A stretch of 64,000 nucleotides of DNA from Rhodobacteraceae bacterium UBA6197 (GCA_002422085.1 DISZ01000019.1:124001-188000); one strand, 5' to 3'. Shown: positions 27,260 to 35,757, numbered from the stretch's first letter. Numbers and translations: made by a program. The notes: generated from the letters alone by a model not told the origin.

Positions 27260-27580
27260 TCAGTGGGCCGCGTGCTCCCTGCAAAACGGCGTGGCGGGCA
27301 AGACATCCAGCCGTTCGGCCGAAATTTCCTCGCCACAGGTAACGCAAAAGCCGTATTCGCCCTCGTCCATCCGCTGCAAGGCCGCGTCGATCATGCGGAT
27401 CTCGTCCGAAGCGGACTGACCCAGATCTTCAAGCACTTCATCGCCCTCGCGCTCGGTGGCCATTTCCTCCCAGTCCTTGGAGTCGTGCTGGTCGAGTTCG
27501 TCTTCGATCGTTTCCATCCGCGACAAAAGCTGATTGCGTCGCGCCAAAAGCTGAGCCTTGCGGGTTTCGAGGGTGGTCAT
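27260..27580 (-). CDS. Short TraR/DksA-family zinc-finger protein
   Basis: A 106-residue protein with a predicted coiled coil (residues about 5-70) and a C-terminal finger. DksA binds RNA polymerase through its secondary channel and, with ppGpp, adjusts transcription. Here the finger is Cys79-x2-Cys82 with Cys100-x2-His103 rather than four Cys. The coiled-coil tip has DSKDWEEMATEREGDE, not the DxxDxA of canonical DksA, so it may act differently. The ATG at 27580 follows AGGAGGAG. Rhodobacter relatives are known to encode both full-length and short DksA-like proteins. Confidence 0.85.
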   Translation of the reverse strand: MTTLETRKAQLLARRNQLLSRMETIEDELDQHDSKDWEEMATEREGDEVLEDLGQSASDEIRMIDAALQRMDEGEYGFCVTCGEEISAERLDVLPATPFCREHAAH

Positions 27581-27730
27581 CGCGTTCTCCTCCTGCGTCA
27601 GATGCAGTCTAGGCATTGGGGGCAAAGACTGACCTTGATGCAAGTCAAACCTCGCCCGAGCGACAGGCGCTGAAATTCCACCTTGCCCTGAGCCAAGCGG
27701 CCGCTATCCTTGGGTCACCTGACTGCAGCC

Positions 27731-27758
27731 GCGGGGGCCGACAACGATCGGCCCCCGC
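27731..27758 (+). promoter_or_regulatory. Perfect 11-bp GC-rich hairpin in the leader of the YeeE pair
   Basis: GCGGGGGCCGA and TCGGCCCCCGC pair perfectly around a six-base loop, ending 28 bases before the GTG start. There is no T-run. It lies between divergent genes, so it belongs to the leader or the operator of the YeeE/YedE pair; it could be a repressor site or a leader hairpin. Confidence 0.6.
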
Positions 27759-27785
27759 TGCTGTCATGTGCCAAGGAGTACGGTA

Positions 27786-28211
27786 GTGGAACAGGATTGG
27801 ATATGGGGCCTTGTCGGTGGCCTGATGATCGGTGCCGCAGCGGCGCTTTATCTGCTGGTGAACGGACGGATCATGGGCGCCAGCGGCATTCTGGGCGGGC
27901 TGGTCGATGGCTCGGGCAGAAACAGCGCGCGCGAACGCGGCGCGTTCCTGCTGGGTCTGGTGGTGGTGCCGCCGATGCTGGTGCCGCTTTATCGGCAGGT
28001 CGATACCCATATCACCACGAACGGCTGGCTGATCGTGGCGGCGGGGCTGTTGGTCGGGGTCGGCACGCGGCTGGCGAATGGCTGCACCTCGGGGCATGGC
28101 GTGTGCGGGATATCGCGCTTTTCGTTGCGCGGTGTGGTGGCGACGGTATTTTACCTGCTCGGTGGCGGGATCGCGCTGGTGATCGGGCGTCATTTGCTGG
28201 GAGTGGTCTGA
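27786..28211 (+). CDS. YeeE/YedE family sulfur-compound transport membrane protein, first half
   Basis: A 141-residue membrane protein with about four helices. Characterised relatives (YeeE/TsuA) pass thiosulfate through the membrane by way of conserved cysteines; PmpA/PmpB pairs are linked to sulfide and persulfide handling. The conserved NGCTSGHGVCG motif with Cys100 and Cys107 is present. The GTG at 27786 has AAGGAG seven bases upstream, so I prefer it to the upstream ATG at 27768. The next gene begins two bases after the stop and supplies the other half of the channel. Confidence 0.85.
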   Translation: MEQDWIWGLVGGLMIGAAAALYLLVNGRIMGASGILGGLVDGSGRNSARERGAFLLGLVVVPPMLVPLYRQVDTHITTNGWLIVAAGLLVGVGTRLANGCTSGHGVCGISRFSLRGVVATVFYLLGGGIALVIGRHLLGVV

Positions 28212-28212
28212 G

Positions 28213-28686
28213 ATGCGCAATCTGTCTGCATTTCTTTCGGGCGGCCTGTTCGGAGCGGGTCTGCTGATCGCGGGCATGGTCGATACCGTCAAGGTGCAAG
28301 GCTGGCTGGATGTGTTCGGCAACTGGGATCCGCAACTGGCCTTTGTGTTGGGCGGCGCGGTGCTGCCGATGATCATCGTGTGGCGACTCGCGGCGCGACG
28401 CGAGCTTTCGCTACTGGGCAGCCCGATGCCCAAGCGCTTTCCGCCCGTGGTGGACCGTGAACTCGTGCTGGGATCCTTGCTGTTTGGCGCGGGTTGGGGG
28501 ATCGCCGGCCTGTGCCCGGGTCCGGCGCTGGGGTCGTTGACCTTTGGCGGCTGGGGCGGGGTGCTGTTCGTGCTTTCGATGGTTGCGGGTATGGCACTGA
28601 CACCGTCGCTTCGACCCATCCTGAAACGGCTGGGCCGTGGGTCCAATCTGGCACTGCAGGCCGAGGCGCCCGAGGTGCTGCGCTAA
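28213..28686 (+). CDS. YeeE/YedE family (DUF6691) sulfur-compound transport membrane protein, second half
   Basis: A 157-residue partner of the preceding gene with about four helices. It carries GWGIAGLCPGPALGSL with Cys101, the counterpart of the channel cysteine in full-length YeeE. The pair is equivalent to a single-chain YeeE split in two. No sulfide-responsive repressor (SqrR/BigR), persulfide dioxygenase or rhodanese is adjacent, unlike many such pairs. Confidence 0.85.
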   Translation: MRNLSAFLSGGLFGAGLLIAGMVDTVKVQGWLDVFGNWDPQLAFVLGGAVLPMIIVWRLAARRELSLLGSPMPKRFPPVVDRELVLGSLLFGAGWGIAGLCPGPALGSLTFGGWGGVLFVLSMVAGMALTPSLRPILKRLGRGSNLALQAEAPEVLR

Positions 28687-29036
28687 CGCACACGGCCTGT
28701 CCAACGCAAAACCTGCACCGCCGTCCGGTTTGACCGGGCGGAATGCGGCTGTTTCGGCAGGCTCCCGGTTTCCGGCGGGCGCCGCAGCCCTTGATACCGC
28801 AGGCCTTGCTCTGGTCCGGCGGGGTCTTTTGGGCGAGGAACGCGCGCGGCCTTCGCCATCGCGCCCGATCCAAGGACCCGCGGGGCCGTTGGCGACCGAC
28901 GATTCGGCCTTGCAACTGGCGACCATCTTTGGCGGCGACGGCTGCACCTCGATCCTAAGCCGTACGGGCGCGAACCTCGGGCAGGCGTATTCGTGACCCG
29001 TTGCGGCGCCGGCACCCTCGGCCGCGCTTTGCCGGC
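28687..29036. other. Gene-free stretch
   Basis: About 350 bases between converging ends of the YeeE pair and the FliM-like gene. Open frames here have no recognisable family, ribosome site or composition bias. I see no repeat or clear terminator in it. Confidence 0.4.
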
Positions 29037-30290
29037 CTAGTAGGCCGAGCCGATCTTCAGCGGCAGGATCGGTTCCGGGTCAAGCAGTGACAAATCATCA
29101 AGGTTGGTCTTGCCAAAATCGAGTGATTCGCCCGAGGGCGGCAGTTCGGCCATCGCCATCGCCTCGGGGAAATCGGGCTCATAGGCACCGCCCGAGGGCT
29201 GAGGCTTGCGCGATCTGGCGGGAATGGCGGCAGGTTTCGCGGCCGGATTCACGGCGGCAGGTGCGGCGGGCGGCAGAGTGGCCGCGGCGGTCCCGACGGG
29301 CGCCGCCTCGTCAAGCGCGCCGTCGGCGTCGCCCATGACCAGCCGGGCGGCACGGAACCCGCCACTCTGGCCCAGCCGCGCCCGCGCGATCTTGCGCCGC
29401 CCCGCCCCTTCGATCGACAGTGATTCGAGCGCCGCCATCGGCACCGGCAGCACCGTGCCCGGTTGAAAGGACAGCACTGCCTGCAAGGGCAAGGTCACGC
29501 GGTGCAACACGGCCTCAAGCGTGACCTGCGTGCCCATCACCGAACGCGCCATCTGGTCGGGCCAGTCATCCGACTCGGGCGCGGATGTGGCCTCTGTCAC
29601 TGCCCCCCCGGCCACCGTATCTGACGCTATCGGCAAGGCACCGGCGCGCCGCGGCCCCGGACCGCGGCCGACCGCCGGCAGCGCCAGCAAGAACCCACCC
29701 TCGCGTTCGCCCGCCGAACCCAGCGCCAGTTGCACGTCAAAGACGCGGTAAGCACACTCTTCCAGTAGCAACCCCAACGGCCGCGGGTCATCCAGAAACG
29801 AGGCATAGCGAAAGCCGCCCGCCCAGGTGATCTCGGCCATCTCGGCCAGCGCCTCTTCAAACTCGATCAAGATCCGGTCCAGCACGCCTGCCGACATTGA
29901 CGCATCTGTGCGGGTGGGTTTGCGCGGCGGGGGGGCATGGGCGCCGAGCCGGCCCATTGTCTGCACCTCGATCAAAGCCGACAAGGTGGCCGAGGGCAGC
30001 GCGATCAGCCCCAACGCCTCGCCGGGCCCCTCGATCACGGCCAGAAGCGCGCGGTCCTCCAGCGCTTCGGGCAGGTCGGCCAACGTCATCCGCCGCTCAT
30101 CCAACCCGGTCACCCGCAACGGCAACTTCACCATGTCCTGCGCGGCCTTCGCCAAAGCCTGCCCCAGCGCGCGGGCGACAGACATGGGTGCGGCATCCGC
30201 GGGCGGTTTTCCCGCCTCGGCCTTCTTGCGCAATACTGTTTGCGGTTTTGCCTCTGCCATACCTTCTGCCCACCCCGGAGCGCGGGGCAT
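29037..30290 (-). CDS. FliM/FliN-type flagellar switch protein (SpoA domain)
   Basis: A 417-residue protein. An N-terminal segment MSVARALGQALAKAAQDM and a middle domain (about 95-200, with VQTMGRLGA) resemble FliM; the SpoA/surface-presentation domain lies around residues 255-325 (VTLEAVLHRVTLPLQAVLSFQPGTVLPVP). A long Ala/Pro-rich, acidic C-terminal tail of about 90 residues follows, unlike enterobacterial FliM. In the flagellar motor FliM forms the C-ring and binds CheY-P. No other flagellar gene is in the window. The ATG at 30290 has AAAGG at a good distance; an ATG at 30260 is possible. Confidence 0.75.
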   Translation of the reverse strand: MPRAPGWAEGMAEAKPQTVLRKKAEAGKPPADAAPMSVARALGQALAKAAQDMVKLPLRVTGLDERRMTLADLPEALEDRALLAVIEGPGEALGLIALPSATLSALIEVQTMGRLGAHAPPPRKPTRTDASMSAGVLDRILIEFEEALAEMAEITWAGGFRYASFLDDPRPLGLLLEECAYRVFDVQLALGSAGEREGGFLLALPAVGRGPGPRRAGALPIASDTVAGGAVTEATSAPESDDWPDQMARSVMGTQVTLEAVLHRVTLPLQAVLSFQPGTVLPVPMAALESLSIEGAGRRKIARARLGQSGGFRAARLVMGDADGALDEAAPVGTAAATLPPAAPAAVNPAAKPAAIPARSRKPQPSGGAYEPDFPEAMAMAELPPSGESLDFGKTNLDDLSLLDPEPILPLKIGSAY

Positions 30291-30317
30291 TCCCTTAAAC
30301 CTTTGGCAGATCAGGGT

Positions 30318-33044
30318 TTACAAATCGTTTAAGTCGGCTTGAGCCGCGCCGGACCGGTCAAACGGCGGCACTTTGCGCTGCAACGGCAACGTCACCCGGA
30401 AGGCGGCGCCCCCCTGCCCCGGCACATAATCAATATCGCCGCCAAGATTGGCCATGATTTCGCGGCAAATTGCTAACCCCAGCCCGGCCCCACCGGCGCG
30501 GCTGGTATCGGTCAGGCGGGCGAACTTCTCAAAGATCAGCCCTTGCGCCTTTTTCGGAATCCCCGAGCCGTTGTCGATGAAATCGACCCGGAGCTGCTGT
30601 CCGCGTCGTTTCACCTCGATGCGCAACACACCCCGTTCGGCATCGCAATATTTGCGCGAATTGGAAATCAGGTTGATGAAAACCTGCACCAGACGATCGG
30701 TGTCGGTGAACACCGGCATATGTTCGGTCGAAAAATCGCGCTGCACCACAAAGTTGCGTTCGGGCCGTGTGTTTGAGGCTGCGGTGACTGCCTTGGAAAT
30801 CAGATCGTGCAGGTTCGCCACGCCGATATTCAACTGCACCTTGCGGTTTTCCAGGACGCTCAGATCCAGAAGATCATCCAGCAGCCGGGTCAGACGCCGG
30901 GCCTCTTCGTGGATGATCTCGGCATATTTGGCGCGCATCTGCTCGGACAGATCCGATTCCATCAAGATTTCCGAGAATGCCCGGATCGAGGTCATCGGGG
31001 TGCGCAGCTCGTGGCTGATCTGGCCCAGAAACGCGTCTTTTTGCACACTCAGTTCGGTCAGCTTTTCGTTGGCCGCGCTCAGCGCGCGGGCAGTGCGGGC
31101 CAGTTCTTCGGACTTGGCCTCAAGCTGGGCCGAGTATTCCTTGATCTCGGCCGCCTCGCCTGCAACGGCAATCAGATCCTGCACCGAGACGCTGGCCGAG
31201 CCGGACAACTGGGCGATCATCGCATGGGCGGTCGCCGCCCCGACCGAACCGGCCAGTTGTCGCTCGAGCCGGGCGATGAAATCGGGGGTGGTATCAGGCA
31301 GATAGCCGGCCTTGCCCTGCCCCGCCGCCTGACCCTGAAAAAAGCGCTGCGCCTCTTCAGTACCCAAGATCCGCTGCGACATCGACAACAGATCCTCGGC
31401 CTCGGCACCGCCACGCGCCCAACCGCGCGCGCCCGGCGCCTGATCGAAAACATTGACGAAAGCGACGCCCTGAAGCCGCTCCATCGGACCGGGAAAACTG
31501 GCAAGGGAAAACACTACAAAGGCCAGCAGGTTCAACGCCAGCGACCAGAACATCGCGTGCAGCAAAGGGTCCAGCCCGGTGATCCCGAACAGCGCCTGCG
31601 GCCGCAGCCAGCCAATGCCGAAGGGACCATCCGCCATGATATGCGGCGAAATCAGCCCGCCCGTCCCGAACGAGGGCAAGAACAGCGCGTAAAGCCAGAT
31701 CGCAAAGCCGGTCAGCAACCCCGCCGTCGCGCCAACATGCGTGGCCCCGCGCCAAAAGATCCCGCCCATCATCGCTGGCAGGACTTGCGCCGCGCCGACA
31801 AAGGCAATCAGCCCGATCGAGGCCAGCGCGGCCGAGCCGCCCGACAGGTGATAATAGCCGTAGCCCATCGCCAGAACAGCCCCGATCGAGACCCGCCGTG
31901 ACATCAGCACCAAGCCGCGCACATCACCCGGCTCGCGCGCCGATCCCTGCCTCAGCGCCAGCCAGAGCGGGGTGACAATATGGTTGGACACCATCGTCGA
32001 CAAGGCGATCGCCGCCACGATCACCATCGACGTGGCGCTGGAAAATCCACCCAGAAACGCCAGCAGCGCCAGCTTGCCCTTGCCCGCCGCCAAGGGCAGC
32101 GTCAGCACGAAAAGGTCAGGGTTGGTGCCTGCGGGCATCAGTTCCAGCCCGACCACGGCAATCGGCACCACAAACAGGCTCATCAGCATCAGATACAGCG
32201 GAAACGCCCAACCGGCGGTGGCCAGATGGCGTTCATCCGCGTTTTCCACCACCAGCACCTGAAACATCCGCGGCAAGGTCATGATCGCCGCCGCAGAGAC
32301 AAAGGTCAGTCCGGCCCAGCGCGCCGGTTGCAGCGGCCAATCGGCAATCGGCGAGGCGTCGATCCGCGCCAGCACGTCGCCGACCCCGTCCGCCAGCCCC
32401 CAGACGACAAAGACCCCCACCGCCAGTAGCGCCAGAAGCTTCATCACCGCCTCAAGCGCAATCGCCATCACGACACCGTGGTGGCGTTCATTGGCATCCA
32501 GATTGCGGGTGCCGAAAAGAATGGTGAACAACGCCAGCCCACCCGCGATCCACAGCGCCGTGGCGCCTTGGTCGGGCAGCGCCCAACCCTCGGGCGTCTC
32601 CGCGGCAAACACGCCAAAGCTTAGCGTAACAGATTGAAGTTGCAGCGCAATATAGGGCGTCGAGGCGGCAACTGCCATCAATGTGACGACTACCCCCAAC
32701 AGGTTCGACTTGCCATAGCGGCTGGAGATCAGATCGGCGATCGATGTTACCCTTTGCGCCCGCCCGATCCGCACCAGCTTGCGCAGCACCCACCACCAGC
32801 CGACGAAGACCAGTGTCGGCCCCAGATAGATCGTCATGAACTCGAGCCCCGACCGCGCAGCATAGCCGACCGCGCCGTAAAACGTCCAGGCGGTGCAATA
32901 GATGCTGAGCGACAAGGTGTAGACCAAGGGGCTGCGCAACCAGCCCAGACGGCCCCGTTGGGCGCGTCTTTCAGCCACGAAAGCAACCAGAAACAGCAAG
33001 ATCACATAGGTCAGGCAGACCGCGACGAGAATATTGAAAGGCAT
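30318..33044 (-). CDS. Sodium:solute symporter-fused sensor histidine kinase (CbrA-like)
   Basis: A 908-residue membrane kinase. Residues about 1-500 hold some 13 helices of the SLC5 sodium/solute symporter fold (LGPTLVFVGWWWVLRKL, STPYIALQLQSV). A linker with a coiled coil follows (about 590-665). The dimerisation/phosphoacceptor domain has the H-box SHELRTPMTSIRA with His678, and the ATPase domain has N-box NLISNSRKYC, DNGSGIP and GGAGLGLAICRE. In CbrA and relatives the transporter part senses or carries a solute. It is the last gene of receiver - small membrane protein - kinase, with a three-base gap to the middle gene. Confidence 0.92.
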   Translation of the reverse strand: MPFNILVAVCLTYVILLFLVAFVAERRAQRGRLGWLRSPLVYTLSLSIYCTAWTFYGAVGYAARSGLEFMTIYLGPTLVFVGWWWVLRKLVRIGRAQRVTSIADLISSRYGKSNLLGVVVTLMAVAASTPYIALQLQSVTLSFGVFAAETPEGWALPDQGATALWIAGGLALFTILFGTRNLDANERHHGVVMAIALEAVMKLLALLAVGVFVVWGLADGVGDVLARIDASPIADWPLQPARWAGLTFVSAAAIMTLPRMFQVLVVENADERHLATAGWAFPLYLMLMSLFVVPIAVVGLELMPAGTNPDLFVLTLPLAAGKGKLALLAFLGGFSSATSMVIVAAIALSTMVSNHIVTPLWLALRQGSAREPGDVRGLVLMSRRVSIGAVLAMGYGYYHLSGGSAALASIGLIAFVGAAQVLPAMMGGIFWRGATHVGATAGLLTGFAIWLYALFLPSFGTGGLISPHIMADGPFGIGWLRPQALFGITGLDPLLHAMFWSLALNLLAFVVFSLASFPGPMERLQGVAFVNVFDQAPGARGWARGGAEAEDLLSMSQRILGTEEAQRFFQGQAAGQGKAGYLPDTTPDFIARLERQLAGSVGAATAHAMIAQLSGSASVSVQDLIAVAGEAAEIKEYSAQLEAKSEELARTARALSAANEKLTELSVQKDAFLGQISHELRTPMTSIRAFSEILMESDLSEQMRAKYAEIIHEEARRLTRLLDDLLDLSVLENRKVQLNIGVANLHDLISKAVTAASNTRPERNFVVQRDFSTEHMPVFTDTDRLVQVFINLISNSRKYCDAERGVLRIEVKRRGQQLRVDFIDNGSGIPKKAQGLIFEKFARLTDTSRAGGAGLGLAICREIMANLGGDIDYVPGQGGAAFRVTLPLQRKVPPFDRSGAAQADLNDL

Positions 33045-33047
33045 CGT

Positions 33048-33332
33048 CTAGTTGCCCTCCTCGCCCGCCCCCTCGGGTTTTTCCTCGGCCTCCAGCGCGG
33101 GGGCAAGCCCACGAGACAGCCCAAAGGCCGCCAGGACCAGAAAAAACCAGACTCCGAACAGATAGACCATACCATGCGCGGTATCGGGTTCAGGCGTCGT
33201 CGCGGGTAGCCAAAGCGCAGGGATCATCACCAGAACTGCGCCCAGTACCGGAAGCATCTTGGCCGCGTCCATCATCCGGCGGCGGCGATAAGAGCGCCGC
33301 GCCAGAAACAGGGGTTGGCCACCTTGCTGCAT
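33048..33332 (-). CDS. Small two-helix membrane protein in the kinase operon
   Basis: A 94-residue protein with two hydrophobic segments (about 24-44 and 55-75) and an acidic C-terminus (EAEEKPEGAGEEG). Its start overlaps the receiver stop by one base (TGATG), and its stop is three bases from the kinase start. By position it resembles small accessory subunits found beside SLC5-type transporters, so I suspect it assists the transporter half of the kinase. No family recognised. Confidence 0.72.
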   Translation of the reverse strand: MQQGGQPLFLARRSYRRRRMMDAAKMLPVLGAVLVMIPALWLPATTPEPDTAHGMVYLFGVWFFLVLAAFGLSRGLAPALEAEEKPEGAGEEGN

Positions 33333-33709
33333 CAGACCTGCCCTCCGGCAAGGCGACGCACGGCGTCCAGCACATCGGCATTGGCAAAAGGCTTGGCCAG
33401 AAAGGCGCTGGCGCCCGCGCGCTCGGCGGCATCGCGGTCGCGGCCTTGACCACGCGCGGTCAGCATCAGGACCGGCAAGGCCGCGAGCGCGCTATCGGTC
33501 CGCAAATCGGCCAGAATCTCCAACCCCGAGCGCCCCGGCAGCATCAGATCAAGGATCAGCACATCGGGGGCCGCGTCACGGATCAGCGCCAAGGCATCGC
33601 TGCCATCGCCATGCAGTGACACGCGCCAACCCGCCCGGGTCAGGATGAATCGAATCGCCTCGGCAATATTGGGTTCGTCCTCGATCAAAAGGACATGCTG
33701 CTGTGCCAC
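33332..33709 (-). CDS. Stand-alone response regulator receiver
   Basis: A 125-residue single-domain receiver. The acidic pocket is E10/D11, the phosphoacceptor is Asp54 (LILDLMLPG), with the conserved Thr in MLTA and Lys in LAKPF. There is no output domain. It is the first gene of an operon with the transporter-fused kinase, its obvious partner. Output must go through protein-protein contact or further phosphotransfer. The nearby XRE regulator, 128 bases upstream on the same strand, is one candidate. Confidence 0.92.
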   Translation of the reverse strand: MAQQHVLLIEDEPNIAEAIRFILTRAGWRVSLHGDGSDALALIRDAAPDVLILDLMLPGRSGLEILADLRTDSALAALPVLMLTARGQGRDRDAAERAGASAFLAKPFANADVLDAVRRLAGGQV

Positions 33710-33837
33710 CTTGCGCGCCCCCCCCTTTCGCCCGGCTCGGCACGGCGCGCTTGCGCCACACGGGTCCGTCCGCCAACTCTACGCCCGACTATTGCGGCCC
33801 ATCACAAAACTGTCAAACGCGCATCCCTCGCCCGATC

Positions 33838-35145
33838 CTAGCTTTCGGCCAGAATTGAAGGTTCGCGCCGCCCAAGACAGGCCCCGCGCGGGCAGATCCG
33901 GCAACTGGTGCCTACCGGACGTTCGACCGGCGCGCGTTCGGCCGGGGCGGGCAGGATCAGCATCATCGCTTCCATCAATTGCGGCCCGTCAAAACCTGCA
34001 GGCTGGCTGGGCTGGCAAAAAGCAAAGCTCAAGAACCGCTGCGGCACCCGCCCGGCCAGATCCAGCACCGCACGAATGGGCTGCATCGGCCGGCTGAGCG
34101 CCTCATAGAGCGGCCACAGCGGACAAGCCGCCCCAAAGCGAGGCAGCGCGAACCCCGGGGCGGGCTTGCGAAAGGTCAATGTGCCCGAGCCGTCGCAAAT
34201 CACCAGACCAATCGGCGGCACGCCGGGTTCGGGTGGCAGGGCGGCCAGACGGCGGAACACTGTGGCCATCGGCACCCCAAGCGCCTGCGCCAACCGGGCG
34301 GGATCATGGCCCTCGGTCGCCAACGCGCGGCGCAGCGCCTCTTGCGGCAAGGCCACCGCATCTGTCCGTGCTTGCGCGATATGCGCCAGCGCCAGTTTGC
34401 GCGCCGCCCCCGAGGCCAGTTCCGGCACCCCCGCCACCATCGCCTCAGAAGCGGGCGCGGCGGCGCGCTCCAGCGGCGCCAGATGATAGGCCTGCCCCTC
34501 CAGCCATGCCTCGACCTCTTCTTGCGGCGACGATAGCCCCGTCTCGGCCTCATCAAGCGTATCCAGATAGCCCACAAGCGCCTCGGCCGTATCCGACAGA
34601 CGCAGGCTTTCTTCGTGGATCGTCAGGTGAAACCGCTTGCGCCACTCGGGCGCGATCTCCTCGGCCTCGACCAGAATTGCGGCCGTCGAGCGCAAGCTGG
34701 TCACCGCCGACAGCACCTCATGCAAGGTCGCGGCCAGGAAGGGGTCCTGCGCCATGCGCTCGGAATACCCCTCGAGCACACGCTCCAACTGTCCGATCCG
34801 CGCCTGCCGCGCCGCCAGCAGGGCAGCCCAGCCGGGAAAGCGGCCCACGAATTCCTCGATCCGCTCGGCTTCAGGCGGGGTTCCACCGGGCGCGGCCTCG
34901 GCCGCCGCCTCGCGCAGGCCATCGAACAAGGCGCCCTCCGCCCCTTCGGACAGGGCTAGCGGATCCACGCCCAAGGCGGCGGCAAGAGCCTCGAGCAGGG
35001 TCTCATTGACGCGGCGGCGGTTGTGCTCGATCAAATTGAGATAGGCGGGCGAAACGCCGACTCCGCGCGCCAGATCGGCCTGTTTCAGCGCCAGCGCCGT
35101 GCGCCGCTCGCGGATTCGAGTGCCAGTCAGAGATGCACGTGTCAT
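33838..35145 (-). CDS. XRE-type regulator with ScfR/PrpR-like C-terminus and a kinase-like helical hairpin
   Basis: A 435-residue DNA-binding protein. Residues 5-65 form a Cro/cI helix-turn-helix (ALKQADLARGVGVSPAYLNLIEHNRR). The C-terminal half matches the short-chain fatty-acyl regulator family (DUF2083; PrpR/RamB in Actinobacteria, PccR in Rhodobacter), ending in CRICPRGAC (Cys415, 418, 423), which may bind a metal or Fe-S cluster. Between them, residues 141-197 resemble a histidine-kinase dimerisation hairpin: LHEVLSAVTSLRS aligns with the neighbouring kinase H-box HELRTPMTSIRA, including His142. No ATPase domain is present. Probable targets are acyl-CoA metabolism genes; regulation by the adjacent receiver is speculation. 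Confidence 0.82.
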   Translation of the reverse strand: MTRASLTGTRIRERRTALALKQADLARGVGVSPAYLNLIEHNRRRVNETLLEALAAALGVDPLALSEGAEGALFDGLREAAAEAAPGGTPPEAERIEEFVGRFPGWAALLAARQARIGQLERVLEGYSERMAQDPFLAATLHEVLSAVTSLRSTAAILVEAEEIAPEWRKRFHLTIHEESLRLSDTAEALVGYLDTLDEAETGLSSPQEEVEAWLEGQAYHLAPLERAAAPASEAMVAGVPELASGAARKLALAHIAQARTDAVALPQEALRRALATEGHDPARLAQALGVPMATVFRRLAALPPEPGVPPIGLVICDGSGTLTFRKPAPGFALPRFGAACPLWPLYEALSRPMQPIRAVLDLAGRVPQRFLSFAFCQPSQPAGFDGPQLMEAMMLILPAPAERAPVERPVGTSCRICPRGACLGRREPSILAES

Positions 35146-35217
35146 GCCATGTCCTCCGCGCTGGAATTTACAAGAAATCGTCGAAAATTCAAACCACTTT
35201 ATCGTTTTTCACACAGG

Positions 35218-35303
35218 GCTTCTTTTTGGTGAAAATACTCCCGCCGGAGGCAATGTGACAAGTTCGGGAGCCTCCGGCGGGAGTATTTTCACCAAAAAGA
35301 AGC
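35218..35303. repeat. Perfect 34-bp inverted repeat of the AATACTCC/GGAG family
   Basis: Arms 35218-35251 and 35270-35303 are perfect inverted copies (34/34) around an 18-base loop. It lies downstream of the minus-strand small membrane protein and upstream of the XRE regulator, so it probably ends the former's transcript. This is the best-preserved copy in the window. Confidence 0.92.
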
Positions 35304-35322
35304 CGCGAGCCGGGCGCGCGGG

Positions 35323-35757
35323 TTAGGGGATGGTACGAAAATGATGGCCGTAATTGATAGCGCGCAGGCTGCAAGCCTCCAACGCATTGAAAAGATAGGA
35401 ATTTTCCAAAGTGCTAGTCGCTGCCAGATCGCGCCCCAATGCTGCTTGACCTGCGGCGATGGCGCCGCCGAGGTCGCCGCCATAGCTGCGCAGTCGCTTG
35501 ACCCAGAAATCGGCGGTCTCGGGCACAAAACCTCTGATTGGAAGACCCTGTGGGGCAATGGCTTGTGCGACCGCCAGGCAATAGCCCGCCTCGACCGGCT
35601 GGCTGGGGGTATTGAAAAGATAACCCGGGGGCGCGGCGAACTGGCCTTTCCACGTCGCCCAGAAAAGCACTGCGAGCACCAGCGTCATTGTCGCGGCGCC
35701 GACCCAGATCCCCCAGCGGGGGGGCGTGTTGTTTTCAAGGCGCTGAAGCTCTTGCAT
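35323..35757 (-). CDS. Membrane-anchored hypothetical protein
   Basis: A 144-residue protein with one membrane helix (about residues 16-35, WGIWVGAATMTLVLAVLFWA) and an extracytoplasmic C-terminal domain of about 105 residues containing two Cys (in EAGYCLAVAQ and NALEACSLRA). The ATG at 35757 follows AAGGGAC; the longer open frame is not supported. Not recognised. It is flanked by a perfect inverted repeat on its 3' side and the pyrimidine importer genes on its 5' side. Confidence 0.65.
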   Translation of the reverse strand: MQELQRLENNTPPRWGIWVGAATMTLVLAVLFWATWKGQFAAPPGYLFNTPSQPVEAGYCLAVAQAIAPQGLPIRGFVPETADFWVKRLRSYGGDLGGAIAAGQAALGRDLAATSTLENSYLFNALEACSLRAINYGHHFRTIP

